Below the pieces are notes generated by a model. The model was given only the letters and a program-made list of their open reading frames with translations, was not told where the DNA came from and ran no database searches. This document shows positions 57,352 through 64,000 of a stretch of 64,000 nucleotides of DNA, one piece after another. Made by a program: the position numbers and the translations under genes. Position 1 is the first letter of the stretch. Each line of letters starts with the position of its first letter. Source of the DNA: Mucidula mucida (Eukaryota; Basidiomycota; Agaricomycetes; Agaricales; Physalacriaceae); assembly GCA_015501055.1 (NCBI GenBank), contig JADNYV010000052.1, positions 62,001 to 126,000 of the forward strand. Reading direction: 5' to 3'.

Positions 57352-57914
57352 AATAAGGACTAAAAGTAAAGTATCAAAGTATTTACTCACTGGACGTAGC
57401 TCGAGTACTTTAATAGTCACCTTTGCACTTAGTAAATTTGCAAAACGTCGCGGGACTTGTAGTGATGGTTTTTGAAATGGGATTCAAACTTGAACAGTCA
57501 CCGTAATGCAGACTGTTTTCGAGCGCCACGTAACGCGACTGGTGTAGGACAGATGCCTGTTCCTGCCAGTGAGCAATGACCGTGTCGTCAACAGGACAAC
57601 AGGACTACGAGATATTGCGCTTCTGATTAACATGCCTTTTCTGACTTGTCCTCACCCGCCGAATCTGCAACATGCCTATGAACAAAAAAACGATTCGGCT
57701 CTCAGATAAGCTTGATACATGTCCGTGCAGCTCAAGTGCAAATGATCCTCAGGTAATTGAACATTCACCGCAACACAGGAGCTCGTTCAGAACTGTTTCG
57801 TCGTCATCGACCGACTATTCCTGACGACGCTTTTGTTGGACCTTGAGATACGAAACGGGAAGTACATAGAAGTAGGGATTCCAGTATACCGCTACTACCA
57901 GACTCTTCGGCCGG
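57352..57914. other. Intergenic between CHAT gene and inverted duplication
   Basis: No gene seen. It ends exactly where similarity to 33080 begins. Confidence 0.4.
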
Positions 57915-58149
57915 GTTCACGTATACTTCGTGAGGTCTGTTCTCTTAGTACGGAGGGGAGGTCAGCTGTAAGAAACAGTATTTTCTTAGTGTTTGTGCAC
58001 GCTGGCGTTGCCAAAACAGCGCGGCTATTGACATCAGCTGTCTAATACCTTCTTCAGCAGCGCGAACGCTAAACGACTCTTTGTCGCACAGCTATACAGC
58101 CGGGCCCTTTCAGCATTTCTGTTCTCAAAGCGTCATCGCCAAACGATAA

Positions 58150-59209
58150 TCAAAAAGAGCCATTGCATTTTTTGTTCGGTGACATGACACGAGCATCGTA
58201 GCAGTCCAATAACATATCAAGTCCGTCTTTAGCCACCAAGTAGTTATCGTCAAAGTCAAATAAAAACGCCTCCCAGTTCCGTTCAGCCCAATCCGAAGAA
58301 ACGGGATCACTGTGCTCCTCGTACACCTCCAAAGGGATGTGACTGACTTCCGACTCGTCCAGGATAATGCGTACAGACTGGAGCGTGTTCAGACGGAGTT
58401 CTTTGCTGACAGTTCTGATGGTATCTTGTGCACCGAACGCAGCCGGATCGAGGACTCGCGCTTGGAAATGCTCCAAGTTGTACATGTACGTCAAGTCGAA
58501 GAAATCTAGTGAAGCGTGAGCCGAAAGCCGCGTAAAGAGGATGAGTCAAATTACCATTCGACCCCAATACTAGTCCAAGGTCCGTGAGCGTCTCCATATT
58601 GGCATCAATAAGTTTCTGCATACACGTCCGGTCGCAGGGACTTTCCCCTTCCAGACGAAACTGCGTGAGCCGAAAGTTGGCGCTCAACCAGTTGACAAGA
58701 TCAAGATTCCATCCCCACAGAGACACCTTTGTTATAGGAGGCAAGTCTTTTCCCGACCGAGGGAGGCGCAAGTGCGTATATTGGATAGTCTCTTCCTGCA
58801 ATGGCGGGAGGCGGATCTCAAGGCTTGTGACGTTGGGGTAGGATTCATATGAGAGCGAGGCGAGGAATCTTTGTAGTTGATTGACGCTCTGGCAATTGAT
58901 ATGGAGAGACGTGGTAGGATTGCCGGCGAAATGACCGGAAGGACGAGCAGGACTAAGAGAAGACGTCTTGAGTTCCGGAAGAGCAAACGTAACGCGAGAT
59001 GTGGTTTTTCTCTTCCTGAATGTTTGACGGAGTGACGATGCAATCTTCGAGGTGAACGAAGATGCAGAGGGTGACCTCGGAGGAGATGAGGTGATAGAGC
59101 TGGCAATTTCAGACGTAGACGGATGAGAAGAGGCCGAGCATGATGAGGTCGACTCCGACAAAGAGGCAAGAGAATCTGATGATTCAGAGGCGATGTCGAT
59201 GGTGTACAT
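58150..59209 (-). CDS. Ser-rich F-box-family gene B, right copy (intact)
   Basis: Counterpart of 31783-32841. Start MYTIDIASESSDSLASLSES at 59209. Exon 1 reads through the position where the left copy stops, giving NMETLTDLGLVLGSN. An intron at 58506-58554 (GTAATT..CACTAG) joins in frame to FFDLTYMYNLEHFQARVLDP, and the protein ends SPNKKCNGSF at 58150. Layout: Ser-rich disordered N-terminus (~65 residues), basic patch TFRKRKTTSRVTF, then leucine-rich folded part. Function unknown. Differences from the left protein are few (for example INCQSVNQ against ISCQSVKQ), so the duplication is young or the copies have been homogenised. Confidence 0.65.
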
Positions 59210-59382
59210 GATGTGGTTTAGATTCAAGAAAGAAATTGACCCCTTCGTGCATATAAGGCTGTTGAACAGGGGCCGATGAGAGACAGAAGCCTCCGCGGGA
59301 CTTGTCTCGGAGAGGAAACAAATACGTGGTCATAAATAGAAATACTCGCCAAGACCGCTGCGCGCACGATAGAAGAAGAGTT

Positions 59383-60450
59383 TAATCAGTCTACACCACA
59401 TGAGTAAGTCAACATTTCAAGATAAGAAGAGCAAATACCTATATTGCGCTTATAATGAGGGTTTCTTTTACGGGCAGCAACACACTTCTCTGCAAGATCC
59501 CAAGTATCCTCACCCCTCCAACTCCCCCATTCAGAGGCTAAGGTGTGCTTCTCCTGCAGACCTGTAGGCCGAAAACCTGCGCGTCCGGACTGATCATCCC
59601 ATGACAGACCACCACGAATCGATCTGAAGCCTCGGAAATGGCGTCTATTTGGTCTTCGAGCATACGGTCCAAGGACTGGGGATGAGACGACAGGACTATA
59701 GCAAACACTACGACAATGGCTGGCAATAGCGACAAAAGGGGTGACACGATCAGAGAGAAAAGCGTGCAATCGTAGGAGCTATGTTGTACGGCAGTACCAG
59801 AAAGGCTAATATGCGCAAGGTTGGGGCAGCGCGCAAAAATTGCCTGCCATGGAATATCTTCTATATCTTGGTTGGTAAAGCAGTCCAGGTTCAGGTGCGG
59901 AAATATCGTGACAGAGTCCGGTCTATCGTCCCAATCGTGTTCGTTTACGTCGAATGACATATGGGTCGGACGTAGGTGGTCATTATTGCGAGCAAGCCAA
60001 TGCAACTCCATCTCCCGAGTTGTGAGCCAAATAGCCAGACGCTCCACACCTGTACATGCTTCCAATGCAGCTCGCATCCAAGTCCAGATGTTGGCGGCGG
60101 AATGATGTCGAGTTTCCAATGTGCCAATGCTGAGATCCCCAATGCAATGACGTTTGACGGCGCGCGAGAAGAACGCAGCGTCGCAGCGTGAGATTATCGA
60201 GTCACGGAATGCTGCGAGCTGTTTGCTCGTTGAAAGAGTGACGGAGTGATACAGGATTGGGTCAATCCTACAACACGTAGTTAGGATTCAAGTAGAATCA
60301 TTGAGGCGCCACTCACCATTGCCGGACAACCTTTGAAACAAACACGAGAGTATACGCAGTTTTATCATCCTTCCAAGCAGCCGTTTCGAGAATCAATCGC
60401 GCAATATCAGTAGGTATATCCGGGAACGGAACAAGCTGAAGGTGTATCAT
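59383..60450 (-). CDS. F-box-like gene A, right copy
   Basis: Counterpart of 30531-31611. Start MIHLQLVPFPDIPTDIARLI at 60450, F-box-like to FVSKVVRQW, then an intron (about 60268-60316). Exon 2 reads IDPILYHSVTLSTSKQLAAF without the stop found in the left copy. It continues through ALEACTGVERLAIWLTTRE, HLNLDCFTNQDIEDIPWQAI and FARCPNLAHISLSGTAVQHS to FVVVCHG. There both copies change frame (near 59600), and QEKHTLASEWGSWRGEDTWD follows in a second frame. A short last exon ends near 59383. The shared frame change suggests an unrecognised intron rather than an error at that point. A member of the agaricomycete F-box/LRR-like class; partner and substrate unknown. Confidence 0.65.
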
Positions 60451-60721
60451 CGGGCTGGTGGTTGCTAACTAAGTGACCTCGGCATTTTCCGGTCATACCA
60501 ACGAGCACAAAGAAAAGGAATTCGACAATCAAGTAATTAGCTTATTAAATCACTTCGCGCCACATATTGAGATAGTTTACGCACGTTAGAGAGGTCCTGA
60601 AAGAGATTGCATCGCTCGGTCAAGGAATGACAGGGTGTTTGCGGACCCGGGTTTCCATCTCTCTTACTAACCTCTTCCTTTGATCAACATCTACGTTGAT
60701 TTTCTGGTAGGCTCTACTCTG

Positions 60722-61405
60722 ATGTCTTCGGGACAACATGCTCCTCTAGCAATACCTCTGGAAGGTGAACCTCAAAAGAAGCGTGTCGTATGTAATTTCA
60801 CTGAATTGGACGAGTATCTTTACCCTCACATTCTCAAATTTAGTGCTACTTCTATGACCCTGATATTGGCGGTTTTCACTATGGAGCGGGACATTTGTCA
60901 GTGCACTGTACTAACTGCCTGAGTGGTATGCAGCCTGATGGGCGTCTGTTATCAGCATGAAGCCCACAAGGATACGCATGTGCCATTCACTCGTGATGAA
61001 CTACGGTCTCTACAAGAAAATGGAGATATTCGTAAGTACGTTCTCTGGCACCGAGGCAGCCCCGTCCTGACGCTACACCCTCAGCGCGCGAAGCCGGCAT
61101 CGAAACGGGAGATGAGCCAATTTCATTCTGAAGCCTACATCGAGTTCCTTCATCGCATCACGCCAGAACATGTTCGCAAAGGAACAAGTAAAGTGTCTGC
61201 GCCTCCTGGAGACCGTACCGCTGAGGTCTACGACTGCATCAGAGCTTCCCTCCATCCGGCGCCTTTGTTCTCCGTAGCAGCTACACAAGCCTGCCATGAT
61301 ATTAGACGTCGTCGTAATCTTGACGCTGGAGCAAGACCTATGCCGGAGGTTGAAGTCTCCCCGCTCGTATTCCTTCAACACTGGCAGGACAACATATCAG
61401 TATAG
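60722..61405 (+). pseudogene. 5' fragment of histone deacetylase gene
   Basis: Exons 1-3 of the Rpd3-class deacetylase are repeated here with their introns: [20 protein letters not shown] (start 60722), [36 protein letters not shown] and [20 protein letters not shown]. Homology stops at 61196, inside the third coding exon. The frame then runs on through unrelated sequence (RASLHPAPLFSVAATQACHD..) to a stop at 61405. The catalytic His pair, zinc ligands and active-site Tyr are all absent, so no enzyme can be made. The start codon and duplicated promoter are intact, so a short fusion protein or an antisense/decoy RNA could still be produced; that is speculative. Confidence 0.85.
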
Positions 61406-61558
61406 GTTTCAGGAAGGAAAAATTGGCTTACTACGTGCCGCGTGACTCATGTTCGTGGCTGTGCTTGGTGATCAACTTGAACACGTACCCCCAGCTGAGA
61501 GCGCTGAGCGCCAACGGAAAATTGCACTACACTTAATTCCCCGATCCTATACTGCCTC
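61200..61558. other. Unassigned sequence beyond duplication breakpoint
   Basis: Apart from the read-through frame to 61405, nothing recognised. Confidence 0.3.
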
Positions 61559-61808
61559 TCATTGACGTCGATCACAATCTGGTGTCGCTGGGAAGGCGGA
61601 CGGGACGCGTCGCAGTAGTATCTGAATTGCCGCGGCTAGGTTCTTCTTGGCCATGAAATGGGCCAATGTTTCCGGCTGTTCAACATCGACAAATGCATAT
61701 ACTCGGAAGAGCGATGCCACAATGCATCGACAGATCTGCAGAAATGAATAATCTGTCATCTTGTAGTACAAACACGTCTTGACCACGATTGAATGCATAC
61801 ACCAAAGT

Positions 61809-63133
61809 CTAATACATACGTTTGTAGTCCAAATGCAACTCACCATGTATCGGCATCCTTCGAATCCGAATCGTCACCTTATCCCCGAAATCCGAGTCGT
61901 GAAAAGATCGCCGCACAACATCCAGCTTGTCTTCAACCACGTGAAGCTCATTGAAGGTGATACAGACGGTCCTCAAAGCTGAGAAGCGCGGTTGGCAGAG
62001 AGCAGATGCCAGACAAGGCCAAAGAGAATTGATCGCGGGCTCGGACGGATATGCATGGACAACAACAGCTAGTCGCTCCAGCCTGGTGGTCCTCTTGCTT
62101 GTCGCCTTCAACATACTAGGGAGACGAAGAAGAATGGACACATCCGCAACCACGATGCACAATGAATGGGCGTGAACAACTTCGGGGACCATAAGACCTA
62201 AAGCGCTTGTATGAGGATTCAGAACGATTGAAGTATCAAGCAGACCGTACCATCGTCCGCGTTATACTGCGCCGAGACATACACCTCATCTAGATGATCC
62301 ATGCAGGCAATTATATCCCTTATCCTTCCCCGAGTTTTATCAGACGACAAGTCTAGATGTAAGAGAACGAGGCGACGAACGCCACTAAAGACGTTCTTAA
62401 ACGAACTGAAAAGATTGGGTTGTATGGAGTCGACGAATGTCTCCACATGGTAGAGTAATAGCTTTGTTATTGTCGGTGGCAGATTTGACAGGACAGGATC
62501 TGGCGGGTCATCACCGAAGTAGTACATAGCGTCGTCAATGTCGGCTAGCGTGAGAGCGGTGACCGTTGGGCAATGTGAGATTACATCGAGAAGATACGGT
62601 GGATGCATTTCCACGTCTTTTATGGATAATTTTGTGAATGAACTAGAAGGAAGGATGATAGCCATGGGCCGTATAAATCCTTTGAAGAGAATGGTGTCCG
62701 GGAAAACGTGTGCGGGAGGTGAGAAATCGAATGTGACATGATCCACGTTAACCAAGTGTTGCTTGAGTTCTATAAGTCCCTGCCAAGCAGGAGTCTCGAC
62801 CATTTCGTCAGGATTATGCGAAACGGTCCAGTGGTGAACGAGATAGATGACCTCCTTGACAAGCTTTCCTAGGCTAGGCATATTTCTGATGATGTCAAAG
62901 AAGCGCCGGGAACTCTCGCTGAGAGTGAGCAATCGGGAACGACGGCGGGGCGGTTTTTCAAGGGCAAGTTTGATCTCACGATAGATATATTTACGGCAGC
63001 GTGGACCGAAGCATGGTCCTGCTTGAAGCAGAGCGAGGAAAAGTTTCGGGTGGTACGACGTCATTGGGGCATATGAGGCGTCAACTTCATCAACGATGAG
63101 ATCGAGGACCTCCTGAGGAAGGACAAGAGCCAT
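61809..63133 (-). CDS. Degenerate F-box / LRR-like protein, paralogue 3
   Basis: The start MALVLPQEVLDLIVDEVDAS at 63133 matches LPQEILIFIIDDV and LPQELLDHVVDNV of the two paralogues at 12-15 kb; CFGPRCRKYIYREIKLALEK matches CFGARCRKHMYC. The leucine-rich body has SSSFTKLSIKDVEMHPPYLL and TITKLLLYHVETFVDSI. An intron of about 40-60 bp near 62200-62250 leads to MVPEVVHAHSLCIVVADV and SALRTVCITFNELHVVEDKL, which matches the ends of the other two (KTVCITFNEWDDELE). Exon 2 ends near 61846 (RIRRMPIHG). A further small exon at 61559-61740 (FRVYAFVDVEQPETLAHFMA..) may follow a longer intron. Opposite orientation to paralogues 1 and 2, facing the CHAT gene across the inverted duplication. Confidence 0.65.
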
Positions 63134-63139
63134 GCAAGT

Positions 63140-64000
63140 CTGAAAATGAATCAGCTTGAACGAGTTACAGAGCGCCGGACATGTTATACCGAACGTGGTA
63201 TACCAGGGATATACACGTTGTTGTGTCAATATCAATATTTGGGCCTGGTAAGACGCGAGTCAAGCTTAATGACAGTGTGGGTCGGATAGGATGAGGGGTA
63301 CAATTGATAGCAAGGAGATCGCGTCGTTGGAGGCGGACCAGAACACACCGAAGGTCAGTCTCCGTGAGCGGTAATAAGAGGAAAACAATTGCTCAAGGAG
63401 AGGGACGTATTCAGGTAGATATAGCAATTGTGGTCAAGGGAAAAAGATTCGAGCGCGGTCGGGGTGAGAGTTGGGGAGGAAGCCGTGTCCATCGCGTGAC
63501 GTGAGATTAGTCATCTTTCCTTTCCTACGCCACGAAGGATTGACGAATGCGCATATCTTATGACATACTGTAGTCGCCCTGTCGTGGTCCCAGACACTCG
63601 TCTCAACCTCTAATGACTCCTACGAGTCTCTTTCTTATGGACAGAATTGGCAGCAGTCCCAAAAACAAAGAACCTAAGTATTCATCCCAAACTCACATCC
63701 CCCTCGTAAGACTTCCCAGGTTTTGGTTCGCAATTAAATAAATGTACATGTACAGGCGTCACGATGAGCGAGAAGCACCACAAGCTTCTTCCCTGACTTG
63801 CCTTCACATTTAGTCCAGACTGTAGCCAACTGTCTCGTGAACTCGGTTATTCTACGTATCAGCAGAAACGTAGTCGCGCAGCTTGTCACTGGCCCCTAAC
63901 AAGTCGGGCTTGATAACTTGGGAGAACATCTACTAGTAGGAAAGGCTGAAAACCTGACGAAGGTGAAAGCCGGCTCTGTGGTCTGCTACGATTGACTACT
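63140..64000. other. Right-edge region, nothing recognised
   Basis: No supported gene or RNA. A basic 66-residue frame at 63304-63504 has no motif. Confidence 0.3.

Larger units (their letters stand above)
57915..61196 (-). repeat. Right arm of 3.3-kb inverted segmental duplication
   Basis: Reverse-complement copy of 29743-33080, about 3,282 bp. It contains gene B (58150-59209), gene A (59383-60450), their promoter region and the first three exons of the histone deacetylase (60722-61196). Small indels and scattered substitutions distinguish the arms. The right-hand versions of genes A and B have fewer frame problems than the left-hand ones. It lies between the CHAT gene and the third F-box-like paralogue. 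Confidence 0.93.

Noticed and set aside
29743..61196. Inverted duplication as a transposon with terminal repeats
   Set aside because: Arms end at different local contexts without short terminal repeats, target duplications or a transposase.
53812..63133. Gasdermin-like partner gene next to the CHAT protease
   Set aside because: No neighbouring frame has the composition or motifs I would expect; the adjacent genes are the AA9 oxidase, the duplication and an F-box-like gene.
1..64000. CRISPR arrays, operons or other prokaryotic features
   Set aside because: Spliceosomal introns, intron-bearing tRNAs and fungal gene families throughout; no spaced direct-repeat array seen.

Overview
The window looks like nuclear DNA of a basidiomycete fungus, most likely an Agaricomycete. 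Genes are broken by short introns of about 45-60 bp with GT..AG ends and frequent CTAAC/CTGAC branch sites. They include families typical of that group: an AA9 lytic polysaccharide monooxygenase, a Tsp2-type tetraspanin, a Clp1-like protein, a TPR-CHAT protein and degenerate F-box genes. All three tRNA genes found carry introns. Genus cannot be fixed from the sequence alone.

Layout. 0-11.5 kb: an aspartic protease running off the left edge, two unrecognised genes, an alpha/beta hydrolase, a Ser-rich unknown and a TPX2-like microtubule protein. 12-15.5 kb: two tandem F-box-like paralogues meeting the 3' remnant of a CHAT protease. 15.7-21.5 kb: tRNA-Ser, a SAP-domain protein with repeats, tRNA-Ala and another F-box-like gene. 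23-30 kb: an Stb6-like Sin3-binding protein, a tetraspanin and an Rpd3-class histone deacetylase. 29.7-33.1 kb: left arm of an inverted segmental duplication (HDAC 5' end plus two F-box-family genes). 33.1-37.4 kb: a divergent pair of secreted beta-trefoil paralogues and an SRPK-like kinase. 37.9-50.6 kb: tRNA-Leu, a DUF262 protein, a gene-poor stretch, a Clp1-like gene, a SUZ protein, mitochondrial TrpRS, a forkhead factor and a MICOS subunit. 50.9-57.4 kb: AA9 LPMO, an inverted-repeat element holding a RecQ-like helicase fragment, and a TPR-CHAT gene with its catalytic His/Cys. 57.9-61.2 kb: right arm of the inverted duplication. 61.6-63.1 kb: a third F-box-like paralogue.

Two points matter most for reading the window. 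First, a 3.3-kb segment is present twice in opposite orientation 24.8 kb apart; the right copy carries only the first exons of the deacetylase and appears to have landed between a convergent CHAT/F-box pair that has a counterpart at 13.8-15.5 kb. Second, many otherwise well-conserved genes are interrupted by single-base frameshifts, several explained by loss of one base from a short homopolymer. This points to sequence errors more than to real pseudogenes, so several coding models below bridge frameshifts and exact ends are approximate.
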